The notes beneath the pieces are model-generated. The model did no database searches. It was not told the origin of the DNA and was given only the letters and a program-made list of their open reading frames with translations. From Owenweeksia sp963758205 (GTDB lineage: Bacteria; Bacteroidota; Bacteroidia; Flavobacteriales; Schleiferiaceae): 64,000 nt of DNA. Of this stretch, positions 47,680 to 55,411 are shown one piece after another; within the stretch, counting starts at the first letter, position 1; every line of letters starts with the position of its first letter. Location: positions 930,001 to 994,000 of the forward strand of contig CAVWUM010000002.1 in assembly GCA_963758205.1 (NCBI GenBank). Reading direction: 5' to 3'. A program made the position numbers and the translations under genes.

Positions 47680-47870
47680 ATTTCATCTAATGGTATCTGA
47701 ACAGTTTTTCCTGCCTCAGCTTGCTTTTTTGACTCATTTATTTTGGCTACAAACTCAGGATCATAAGGCTTCTCTTTGCTTACCTCAAATTTCACCTTTA
47801 AGGCTTTAGCCAAAGCTTTTAGTGCGGTTTCCTGCTCAGGAGTTTCGGGATGTATAGTGATAGTCGTCAT
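47667..47870 (-). CDS. Antitoxin of the YoeB-type pair (DUF2683-like)
   Basis: 67 residues. Starts MTTITIHPETPEQETALKAL and ends VQIPLDEIWKE. It resembles small Bacteroidota antitoxins of the DUF2683 group more than the Phd/YefM antitoxins usually paired with YoeB. The N-terminal part probably binds DNA or dimerises and the C-terminal part wraps the toxin; that is inference from similar pairs. It is transcribed away from recA. Confidence 0.8.
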   Translation of the reverse strand: MTTITIHPETPEQETALKALAKALKVKFEVSKEKPYDPEFVAKINESKKQAEAGKTVQIPLDEIWKE

Positions 47871-47986
47871 GCTACTCTTTCTTTTTTAGGGCTTTCACAA
47901 AAATATAACTAATTGACTTTTTGATTTTGAGAATTTCCTCAAAAAGCTATTTATTAACAGGTAAACTCTCAGCCCAATTCAATAAC

Positions 47987-47994
47987 TATATTTG
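47987..47994 (+). promoter_or_regulatory. -7 box of the recA promoter
   Basis: TATATTTG, an exact TAnnTTTG match, 34 bases before the recA ATG. No clear -33 TTG and no obvious LexA box were found. Confidence 0.55.
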
Positions 47995-48028
47995 TGCTTC
48001 TCTTTATCAGAAATAAAAAATCCAGAAT

Positions 48029-49024
48029 ATGAGCGATGATAAAAGCGCTAAACTGAAGGCGCTGAAACTTACCATGGATAAAATGGACAAAACCTATGGT
48101 AAGGGCGCTGTTATGCGCATGGGTGACAGCCCTGTTGTAAATGTAGAAGCGATTTCTTCAGGCTCACTTGGTCTTGATCTGGCCTTGGGCATAGGCGGCT
48201 ACCCTAAAGGCAGGGTTGTGGAAATTTACGGCCCGGAATCATCCGGTAAAACCACTCTTACCCTGCATGCCATTGCTGAAGTACAAAAGCAAGGTGGTAT
48301 TGCCGCCTTTATTGATGCAGAACATGCCTTTGACCGTGTGTATGCTGAAAACCTTGGAATTGATACCGAGGAACTTATCATCTCGCAACCTGACAATGGT
48401 GAGCAGGCGCTTGAAATTGCCGATAACCTCATCCGCTCTGGCGCTATTGATCTTATTGTAATTGACTCGGTAGCTGCCCTTACGCCCAAAGCCGAAATTG
48501 AAGGCGAGATGGGCGACAGCAAAATGGGCCTCCAGGCCAGGTTGATGAGCCAGGCGCTACGTAAACTTACATCTACCATCAGCAAAACCAAGTGCTGCTG
48601 CATTTTTATTAACCAGTTGCGCGAAAAAATTGGGGTTATGTTTGGTAACCCTGAAACCACTACCGGTGGTAATGCACTTAAGTTTTATGCTTCTGTGAGG
48701 CTTGATATCCGCAGGTCATCCCAAATAAAGGATGGCGAAGGCGTGATTGGAAACCGCACAAAGGTTAAGGTTATTAAAAACAAGGTGGCTCCACCCTTCC
48801 GCCAGGCTGAATTTGACATTATGTATGGCCAGGGAATAAGCAAGGTTGGCGAAATTATTGACCTGGGTGTGGATCACGAGATCGTAAAAAAATCAGGATC
48901 ATGGTTTAGCTATGGCGATACTAAACTAGGCCAGGGCCGCGATGCGGTGCGTCAGCTATTGCTGGATAACCCAGAACTTGCTGACGAAATTGAGGGCCAG
49001 ATTGTAGAAGCCCTGAATAAATAA
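48029..49024 (+). CDS. recA: Recombinase RecA
   Basis: 331 residues. Walker A GPESSGKTT (about 69-77), the KMDKTYGKGAVMRMGD N-terminal region, the LIVIDSVAALTPKAEIEGEM block, loop L2 region NPETTTGGNALKFYASVRLD, and FDIMYGQGISKVGEIIDLGV near the end are all present. It forms ATP-dependent filaments on single-stranded DNA for recombination and SOS signalling. The C-terminal acidic tail is short. It is transcribed alone, with its own promoter and terminator. Confidence 0.99.
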   Translation: MSDDKSAKLKALKLTMDKMDKTYGKGAVMRMGDSPVVNVEAISSGSLGLDLALGIGGYPKGRVVEIYGPESSGKTTLTLHAIAEVQKQGGIAAFIDAEHAFDRVYAENLGIDTEELIISQPDNGEQALEIADNLIRSGAIDLIVIDSVAALTPKAEIEGEMGDSKMGLQARLMSQALRKLTSTISKTKCCCIFINQLREKIGVMFGNPETTTGGNALKFYASVRLDIRRSSQIKDGEGVIGNRTKVKVIKNKVAPPFRQAEFDIMYGQGISKVGEIIDLGVDHEIVKKSGSWFSYGDTKLGQGRDAVRQLLLDNPELADEIEGQIVEALNK

Positions 49025-49042
49025 TAGTTTCGAAGAAAATTT

Positions 49043-49078
49043 AAAGTCCGTAGCCAAGCAACCGTTACGGACTTTTTT
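49043..49078 (+). terminator. Intrinsic terminator of recA
   Basis: 10-bp stem AAAGTCCGTA (49043-49052)/TACGGACTTT (49066-49075) with a T6 run, 19 bases after the recA stop. Confidence 0.93.
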
Positions 49079-49091
49079 AGTTTAATATGGT

Positions 49092-50135
49092 ATGAGGTAT
49101 ATACTGGTATTTATAGTTTTAACAACATTTATAGTGGGGTGCGGTCCGAAAGGCAGCGAAGAAAACGGCAATGGTAAAAAAGAGAATACCGGTGCGGTAA
49201 ATACCGGGCAACCATCAAGCACCTTAGATTCTGTAAACCAGCTGCTGGCCAACGATAAGTATAATGCCAAATTACTGGCCATACGCGCCAACCTTTATCT
49301 GGCCGCCCAAAATGTAGAGTCTGCTAAAAATGATATCAATCTGGCTAATACTATTGACACCAATGTGGCCGTGCTTAGAGAAGCCCGGGGTGAGTTGGCC
49401 TATATGATGAATAGAAACGCCAAGGCACGGATGGAGTGGGAAAAGTGCATAAAGCTTGAGCCCGAAAACGTAACCTGCCTTATGCGGCTTACAGAACTCT
49501 ACATAGCCTTACAGAATTATGACCGCGCCCTCGAACTGGTAAACAGGCTGATTGATATCGACTCTGATGATCCGCAAGCTTACTTTATGAAAGGGATAAT
49601 TGTGAGGGATAAATACCAGGATACGACATTGGCATTGCAGTATTTTCAAAATGCGGTGGATCTTAAGCAGGACTATATTGATGCCCTTGATATGATGGGT
49701 GTGATGCTGGCTGCCCGCGGAGATACGCTTGCTAAATATTACTACCAAAGAATACTTGATCAACAGCCTAACCGTGATGATATTTACTACAAGCTGGGGG
49801 TGTATTACATGAACCGCGGTGAAGTAAACCGCGCCCTTGAAGCGTATACCACGGCTACCAAAATAAACCCGCGGGCTACTGAGGCCTATTACAGCATGGG
49901 TTATATGCACATTGAATTGAAGCAATATCAAAAGGCACGCGAACTCTTCACCAAATCCATACAGGCGGATAGCCGAAACTACCGAGCCTTTTATGGCCGT
50001 GGTTTTGCTTTTGAAATGCTGGGCGATGTGATAAACGCTAAAAAAGACTACCGGCAGGTGCTGGAAATGCTACCCATGCATAAACCTGCGGCCGAAGCAC
50101 TTGCTCGCGTAAATCGCACCATGAACCAGGAGTAA
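49092..50135 (+). CDS. TPR-repeat lipoprotein
   Basis: 347 residues with a lipoprotein signal (MRYILVFIVLTTFIVGC; lipobox IVGC). A short disordered linker is followed by about seven TPRs (ARMEWEKCIKLEPENVTCLM, YKLGVYYMNRGEVNRALEAY, YYSMGYMHIELKQYQKAREL). It is predicted to be periplasmic, anchored to a membrane, and a protein-protein scaffold. The last base of its stop is the first base of the next ATG, so the downstream 90-residue protein is co-translated. Partners unknown. Confidence 0.9.
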   Translation: MRYILVFIVLTTFIVGCGPKGSEENGNGKKENTGAVNTGQPSSTLDSVNQLLANDKYNAKLLAIRANLYLAAQNVESAKNDINLANTIDTNVAVLREARGELAYMMNRNAKARMEWEKCIKLEPENVTCLMRLTELYIALQNYDRALELVNRLIDIDSDDPQAYFMKGIIVRDKYQDTTLALQYFQNAVDLKQDYIDALDMMGVMLAARGDTLAKYYYQRILDQQPNRDDIYYKLGVYYMNRGEVNRALEAYTTATKINPRATEAYYSMGYMHIELKQYQKARELFTKSIQADSRNYRAFYGRGFAFEMLGDVINAKKDYRQVLEMLPMHKPAAEALARVNRTMNQE

Positions 50136-50407
50136 TGGAAGAACTATTAAAAAATACCTGGACTGAAGAAGACCATAGCGACTTTTACAAAAAGCTACGC
50201 GATTTACCATCTGATAATCAGTCGCGGTTTGTATTGCTACAGGCGGCAAGGCTAAGCACTGTAGCAGATCATAACGACCTTGATATGTTAAAGGCGGCTG
50301 AATCATTAGTGAATTTTTGGATACTGAAATACGCCAATAAAGCAGAGAAGGGACAGGCCGATTACCTGCTGCAAAATATACAAAGCAGGATACAGGAGAT
50401 GGAGTAG
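50135..50407 (+). CDS. Small protein co-translated with the TPR lipoprotein
   Basis: 90 residues, no recognised family and no signal peptide. Helical and charged (MEELLKNTWTEEDHSDFYKK, DMLKAAESLVNFWILKYANK). The TAATG overlap with the upstream stop indicates translational coupling. It ends 4 bases before the convergent GDPD gene's stop. Confidence 0.75.
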   Translation: MEELLKNTWTEEDHSDFYKKLRDLPSDNQSRFVLLQAARLSTVADHNDLDMLKAAESLVNFWILKYANKAEKGQADYLLQNIQSRIQEME

Positions 50408-50411
50408 CCCT

Positions 50412-51287
50412 TCAGAGCAGGTCTTTTCTCAAAGCGGGGTAATCGGTAATCACACCATCTACTCCCAGGTCTATGAGCTTCTTTATCTCCAGGGAATCAT
50501 TAACCGTCCAGGGGATGACTTTCATTTCGTTTTGCTTACAAAACTTCACCAAATCCCCATTTACCAAAGGATAGTAGCAACTGTAAATATTTGGAGTAAA
50601 ACCCAGTTTGGAGAGATGATCAGGGGCTGAAATAGAATCTTCCACCAATAGCGCCAAAGTTATATCCGGATAGGTTTGATGTAAATATTGCAGCGGCCGG
50701 TCGTCAAAGCTCTGTATAACGGTTCTGTATTGAACTTCAGCGTCCGTTACAATTTTCATTACCAACTCGGCATACTCCTTTATTGATGGATGATACTGCC
50801 CATCCCACTCGGGGCGGCTCTTTATTTCAATATTATAGTAAGGAAGTGCCCTTTGGGTTTGCTGTGCATATTCCTCTGTAGCTTCAATAATATCCTTTAG
50901 AAGTGGTTTTGCTATAGACATTTTGGCCTGTACCGGAAACCTGCCATTGCCTTTACTCCCGCAATCCACCTCAGCAATCTGGGCATACGAGAGTTGAAAT
51001 AGGTTGTTGGGTAAAGAATCTCTTTTAAGGGAATCCAGGCTGCAGATGTCCTCATTAAAAAACGGCTCGTGAGAAACCACTACCTGAGAGTCTGCAGATA
51101 TCACCACATCCATCTCCAGCGTTTTCATACCATTATCCAAGGCATAAAAAAAGGCGGGTGTAGTATTTTCAGGATAGTTGCCTCTTGCACCCCGATGGCC
51201 TTGCCAGTCAAACTCCTTTGAATCATCTATACCCGAAGGATTACAGGCAACTGCTGCTAAACTGAGTATGGCTAAAAGTTTTTTCAC
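50412..51287 (-). CDS. Glycerophosphodiester phosphodiesterase lipoprotein
   Basis: 291 residues with a lipoprotein signal (MKKLLAILSLAAVAC). The GDPD TIM-barrel motifs are intact: HRGARGNYPENT near the start, the metal-binding Glu and Asp in LEMDV, the catalytic His in VVSHEPFFN, and a later Glu in YYNIEIKS. It hydrolyses glycerophosphodiesters to glycerol-3-phosphate and an alcohol, here on the periplasmic side of a membrane. Its ATG overlaps the upstream SDR gene by 4 bases. Confidence 0.94.
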   Translation of the reverse strand: MKKLLAILSLAAVACNPSGIDDSKEFDWQGHRGARGNYPENTTPAFFYALDNGMKTLEMDVVISADSQVVVSHEPFFNEDICSLDSLKRDSLPNNLFQLSYAQIAEVDCGSKGNGRFPVQAKMSIAKPLLKDIIEATEEYAQQTQRALPYYNIEIKSRPEWDGQYHPSIKEYAELVMKIVTDAEVQYRTVIQSFDDRPLQYLHQTYPDITLALLVEDSISAPDHLSKLGFTPNIYSCYYPLVNGDLVKFCKQNEMKVIPWTVNDSLEIKKLIDLGVDGVITDYPALRKDLL

Positions 51288-52168
51288 TTGCTATTCCCAC
51301 GGATGGCCTTTTCAATAGCATCCCATTGTTCCTTACCAATAGCCTCTAAAAAATTCATTTGCCCTGCACCTTGCAGCCACTCGCCACCATCAATTGTTAC
51401 AACTTCACCATTCAGGTAGGCTGCAAAATCAGAAACAAGGTAGGCGGCAAGGTTAGAAAGCTCCTGGCGTTCACCAGATCTTCTTAGTGGAATTTCGGCC
51501 TCAAGATTTAGTTGTTTTGACATATCGCCCGGCAATAACCTGCTCCAGGCACCTTTTGTAGGGAATGGCCCGGGGGCAATAGCATTGAAGCGAATACCGT
51601 ATTTGGCCCACTCTACGGCCAATGATCGCGTCATTGCCAGTACACCGGCTTTAGCCATGGCAGAGGGCACCACGTAGCCTGAGCCTGTTTCGGCATAAGT
51701 GGTTACTATACTCAGTACCGTTTTATCGGTTTGATTATTAGCTATCCAATGCTTACCAAAAGCAAGTGTACAGTTTTTTGAACCTTTGAGTACAATGTCT
51801 ATAATGGCATCGAATGCTCCAGGCGAAAGCCTTTCAGTGGGGCTGATGAAATTTCCGGCCGCATTGTTGAGCAACACGTCTACTTTACCGAATTTATCCA
51901 GTATGCCCTGTAAAAAAGCCTCTACTTCATTATATTTCCTCACATCACAACTGGCCATAAATACTTCACCGCCATGCTCAGCCATCATTTCAGCTGCTGT
52001 TTTTTCCAACACATCCTGGCGCCTGCCGCATATAGCTATGCTGGCCCCGAGTTGTAAAAAGTACTCGCCCATTGATTTACCTAAACCAGTGCCACCACCA
52101 GTTATAGCTATCACCTTTCCTTTAAGGGCATCATCACGTAGCATTCCTTGTGTGTAGGGTTTATTCAT
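51284..52168 (-). CDS. Short-chain dehydrogenase, 2,4-dienoyl-CoA reductase type
   Basis: 294 residues. Rossmann motif TGGGTGLGKSMG (about 23-34), NNAAGNF (about 101), and the DECR-type active region GSGYVVPSAMAKAGV, in which Tyr-x3-Lys is replaced by the Ser/Lys form seen in mitochondrial and peroxisomal 2,4-dienoyl-CoA reductases. A C-terminal ITIDGGEWLQG-like cofactor loop follows (VVTIDGGEWL). It probably reduces 2,4-dienoyl-CoA in unsaturated fatty-acid oxidation with NADPH. It overlaps the GDPD gene by 4 bases. A TACCTTCG near-match to the -7 box lies about 40 bases upstream. Confidence 0.9.
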   Translation of the reverse strand: MNKPYTQGMLRDDALKGKVIAITGGGTGLGKSMGEYFLQLGASIAICGRRQDVLEKTAAEMMAEHGGEVFMASCDVRKYNEVEAFLQGILDKFGKVDVLLNNAAGNFISPTERLSPGAFDAIIDIVLKGSKNCTLAFGKHWIANNQTDKTVLSIVTTYAETGSGYVVPSAMAKAGVLAMTRSLAVEWAKYGIRFNAIAPGPFPTKGAWSRLLPGDMSKQLNLEAEIPLRRSGERQELSNLAAYLVSDFAAYLNGEVVTIDGGEWLQGAGQMNFLEAIGKEQWDAIEKAIRGNSK

Positions 52169-52257
52169 ATTCTTACATTTGGCGGGAAGTATTTCCCATA
52201 AATAAAGAGGTGCGAAGGTAACTAAATGCGCCCTCCAAACATTTGTTCTAAAAAATT

Positions 52258-54315
52258 ATGCAGAAACCTGCTCTACCCTACCCCATTGCCAAAAAAATTA
52301 AAAAAGAACTCCGCCTGCATGAGGACATCCGGAATGACGACTATTTCTGGTTAAACCAGAAGGAAGACCCAACCGTGCTGGAGTATCTGAATGCCGAAAA
52401 TGCTTTCCGCGAAAGCGAAATGAAGGGTACTGAAGAGTTACAAAAAAAGCTGTTTGAAGAAATTAAGGGCCGGATAAAGGAAGATGACCAAAGTGTACCC
52501 TACCGCAAAAATGGTTATTGGTATTATGTGCGTTACCAAACCGGTATGGAACACCCCATATACTGCCGCAAAAAAGGAAGCCTTGAGGCTGAAGAGCAAA
52601 TTTTACTGGATGCCAATAAAGAGGCAGAAAAGTATGCCTATTACCAGGTGGGCGGCATGAGCATAAGTAATGACAATAAGATACTGGCCTTTAGTGAGGA
52701 TACTGTGAGCCGGAGAATTTATACTATAAGGTTTAAAAACCTGGAAACCGGGGAAATGCTGGAAGACATCATTGAAAACACCACTGGCAGCGCGGCCTGG
52801 GCGCAGGATAACCAGACGGTATTTTACACCACTAAAGATGAAACCCTAAGGCCGGCCCATATATGGCGACATAAACTCGGCACTTCAGCTAAGGAAGACG
52901 TGGAAGTGTACCATGAAAAAGACGAAACCTTTGTTTGCGCGGTGTATAAAAGTAAATCGCGCAGATTTTTAATGATTGGTTGCAGCAGCACTGTTTCTAA
53001 TGAATATCATTACCTGGATGCCCACAACCCCGAAGGAGAGTTTAAGGTAATGCAGCCGAGAGAAAGAGACCTGGAGTATTCGGTAGCAGACTTTGAGGAT
53101 AACTGGTACATTTTAACCAATAAGGATAAGGCCACCAACTTTAAGTTGATGAAGGCGCCATTGAAAAATTCATCTAAAGAAAACTGGAAGGATGTAATTC
53201 CACACCGGGAAAATGTATACCTGGAAAATGTGGAAATATTTAAGGACTATCTGGTCACGGAGGAACGTGAAAACGGACTTACCCGAATAAAAATTGACAG
53301 ATGGGATAACACCAATACCCACTTTATAAACTTTAGTGAGGAAACCTACACAGCCGGTATTGGCAACAACCCCGAATTTGACAGTCATACACTGCGTTAC
53401 AGCTATTCATCACTTACCACACCTGCCTCTGTTATTGATTATAACATGAGCACCCGTGAGGAAAAAATAATGAAGCAACAGGAAGTTGTGGGTGGCCATA
53501 ATCCTGATGAATATCATGCAGAGCGAATTTGGGCCACAGCTCCGGATGGAGTAAAAGTGCCCATCTCGCTGGTTTACAAAAAGAGCCTTAAAAAAGCTGA
53601 AGGTAATCCACTATTACTCTACGGATATGGGTCTTACGGCATTACGGTTGATCCGGGTTTCAGCTCAACCCGCCTGAGTTTACTTGATCGTGGGTTTGTA
53701 TTTGCCATTGCCCACATAAGGGGCGGCCAGTACCTGGGCCGCAAGTGGTATGAAGATGGCCGCATGCTAAAAAAGAAAAACACTTTTACCGATTTTATCG
53801 CTTGCGCGGAAAAACTGGTTGAAGATAAATTTACCACACCTCAACACCTATATGCTATGGGGGGCAGCGCAGGCGGACTGCTAATTGGCGCTGTAATTAA
53901 TATGAAGCCCGAGCTTTTTAAGGGAGTGATTGCCGCTGTGCCTTTTGTAGATGTGGTAACTACCATGCTGGATACCAGCATACCCCTTACTACCGGTGAG
54001 TATGACGAATGGGGAAACCCCAATGACCCGGAATATTACAAATACATAAAGTCCTACTCGCCCTATGACAATGTTGAATCAAAGTCATATCCGGCAATGT
54101 TGATTACCACGGGGCTTCACGATTCACAGGTACAGTATTGGGAACCGGCCAAGTGGGCTGCCAAATTGCGCAGTGTAAAAACTGATACTAACCCGCTTTT
54201 TCTATATGTAAATATGGATACCGGCCATGGTGGTGCTTCGGGCCGTTTTGAAGCCTACAAGGAAACCGCCATGAATTATGCTTTTCTGCTAATGCTGGAA
54301 GGGATTGAGGAATAA
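52258..54315 (+). CDS. ptrB: Oligopeptidase B (S9A serine peptidase)
   Basis: 685 residues, no signal peptide, cytoplasmic. It has the typical N-terminus (RNDDYFWLNQKEDPTVLEYL), a seven-blade propeller (about 75-400) and an alpha/beta-hydrolase domain. Catalytic Ser537 lies in MGGSAGGLL, Asp in TGLHDSQVQYWEPAKW, and His in DTGHGGASGRFE. The HIRGGQYLGRKWYEDG segment is also diagnostic. It cuts small peptides after basic residues. A near-consensus AACATTTG box lies just upstream of the ATG. Confidence 0.95.
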   Translation: MQKPALPYPIAKKIKKELRLHEDIRNDDYFWLNQKEDPTVLEYLNAENAFRESEMKGTEELQKKLFEEIKGRIKEDDQSVPYRKNGYWYYVRYQTGMEHPIYCRKKGSLEAEEQILLDANKEAEKYAYYQVGGMSISNDNKILAFSEDTVSRRIYTIRFKNLETGEMLEDIIENTTGSAAWAQDNQTVFYTTKDETLRPAHIWRHKLGTSAKEDVEVYHEKDETFVCAVYKSKSRRFLMIGCSSTVSNEYHYLDAHNPEGEFKVMQPRERDLEYSVADFEDNWYILTNKDKATNFKLMKAPLKNSSKENWKDVIPHRENVYLENVEIFKDYLVTEERENGLTRIKIDRWDNTNTHFINFSEETYTAGIGNNPEFDSHTLRYSYSSLTTPASVIDYNMSTREEKIMKQQEVVGGHNPDEYHAERIWATAPDGVKVPISLVYKKSLKKAEGNPLLLYGYGSYGITVDPGFSSTRLSLLDRGFVFAIAHIRGGQYLGRKWYEDGRMLKKKNTFTDFIACAEKLVEDKFTTPQHLYAMGGSAGGLLIGAVINMKPELFKGVIAAVPFVDVVTTMLDTSIPLTTGEYDEWGNPNDPEYYKYIKSYSPYDNVESKSYPAMLITTGLHDSQVQYWEPAKWAAKLRSVKTDTNPLFLYVNMDTGHGGASGRFEAYKETAMNYAFLLMLEGIEE

Positions 54316-54345
54316 ATCTCTGGTGCATTTGGTGGCAATATTCTA

Positions 54346-54472
54346 ACTACCCCGTCACGCTACCGCGTGCCGCCCCTTCATATTAAAGGGGAATCGTTGC
54401 GTAAATCACTGGCCTATAATTCCCCTTCCGAGGAAGGGGTGGGCTGGCGCAGCCAGGTCGGGGTAGGAGGTT
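54346..54472. repeat. Direct repeat flanking the DUF559 gene, left copy
   Basis: The core 54395-54472 (CGTTGCGTAAATCACTGGCC ... GTCGGGGTAGGAGGTT) recurs at 54968-55046 with a few changes. Each core contains a GGGGAAG-type palindrome (CCCCTTCC/GGAAGGGG) and a GGCTGGCG/CAGCC hairpin. The AACTACCCC ... ACGCTACCGCG head also recurs. Confidence 0.85.
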
Positions 54473-54881
54473 AAACCCTGTAGTGTTCCAGAATATACTC
54501 CTCCATCAGCTTTAAAACCTGACTGATATGATACAACACTTCTACAGTGGTAAACCTGATAATTCTACATCCACAGCTTAGTAGGTACTCTTCCCGCAAT
54601 GCATCATAGTCTTCTTTGCCAATGTGTGAGCTACCATCAATTTCAACAACTAAACCCAGGGCTTTCACGTAAAAATCGGCAATATAATTTCCTATAATCT
54701 TCTGCCGGTCGAAGTCTAACCCATGAAATTGATGCTTGTGCACCTGCATCCAGAAGAGTACTTCCGGGAGGTTTCTTGCTTTCCGCAAGACCCTGGCCCT
54801 TTCCTTAAGCAACGAGTTGTACTCAAGAGTTAAATAATTTGGCCTTAGAGCGATTCCGTTTATGAAGTAAGTTTTAGGCAT
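54471..54881 (-). CDS. DUF559 (Vsr-like endonuclease fold) protein
   Basis: 136 residues. DUF559 core: LRKARNLPEVLFWMQVHKHQ, FDRQKIIGNYIADFYVKALG, LVVEIDGSSHIGKEDYDA, CGCRIIRFTTVEVL. The ...DFY...LVVEIDG pattern is the PD-(D/E)XK/Vsr-type active site. The function of this family is not established. The gene is enclosed by two direct repeats, and its stop codon lies at the inner edge of the left one, as though gene and repeats moved as a unit. Confidence 0.88.
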   Translation of the reverse strand: MPKTYFINGIALRPNYLTLEYNSLLKERARVLRKARNLPEVLFWMQVHKHQFHGLDFDRQKIIGNYIADFYVKALGLVVEIDGSSHIGKEDYDALREEYLLSCGCRIIRFTTVEVLYHISQVLKLMEEYILEHYRV

Positions 54882-54939
54882 TATCGGAATCTATAACATG
54901 CTGCAGCCAACTTTGGCCATAGTTTAACTTAAAATTGGT

Positions 54940-55046
54940 TAACCACCCCACAACGCTACCGCGACAGCGTTGCGTAAATCACTGGCCTTTAATTCCCCTT
55001 CCGGGGGAAGGGGTGGGCTGGCGAAGCCAGGTCGGGGTAGGAGGTT
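54940..55046. repeat. Direct repeat flanking the DUF559 gene, right copy
   Basis: The core 54968-55046 matches the left copy in the same orientation. Main differences are CTTT for CTAT, GGGGG for GAGG, and GAAGCC for GCAGCC. Confidence 0.85.
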
Positions 55047-55064
55047 TTACAACGAAAGTAACCA

Positions 55065-55403
55065 CTACAAAACCCCAAGCAAATTCTCAACAGGCCTGCC
55101 AATGGCGGCCTTATCGCCATTTACAAGTATAGGGCGCTCCATAAGTTGGGGGTATTCTATCATGGCGAGTATTACCTCGTCATCACTAAGCTCTTTATCG
55201 GCAAATTCCTCTTTCCACACCTTCTCTTTGGTGCGAACAAGCTCTATCGGTTCAATATCCAGCTTATCAGTAATTTCAAAAAGCTCATCAGGAGTGAGCG
55301 GTTCTTTCATGTATTCAATTACTTCAGGGGCCATTCCTTTTTCCCTGATTAATTCAAGGCCCTTGCGGCTTGTAGAGCAACGGGTATTATGATAAAATTC
55401 CAT
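55065..55403 (-). CDS. arsC: ArsC/Spx-family thioredoxin-fold protein (arsenate reductase-like)
   Basis: 112 residues. The N-terminal YHNTRCSTSRKGLELI holds the single active Cys9 and conserved Arg of the glutaredoxin-coupled ArsC family. MIEYPQLMERPILVNGDKAA with IGRP near the end is also diagnostic. It probably reduces arsenate with a glutathione-type or thiol donor, but single-Cys relatives (YfgD, Spx-like) can have other roles, and no ars genes are near. Confidence 0.88.
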   Translation of the reverse strand: MEFYHNTRCSTSRKGLELIREKGMAPEVIEYMKEPLTPDELFEITDKLDIEPIELVRTKEKVWKEEFADKELSDDEVILAMIEYPQLMERPILVNGDKAAIGRPVENLLGVL

Positions 55404-55411
55404 GTAGTTTG

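Noticed and set aside
47880..48028. A LexA-type SOS box in front of recA
   Set aside because: No convincing palindrome was found between the antitoxin gene and recA, and Bacteroidota SOS boxes are poorly defined.
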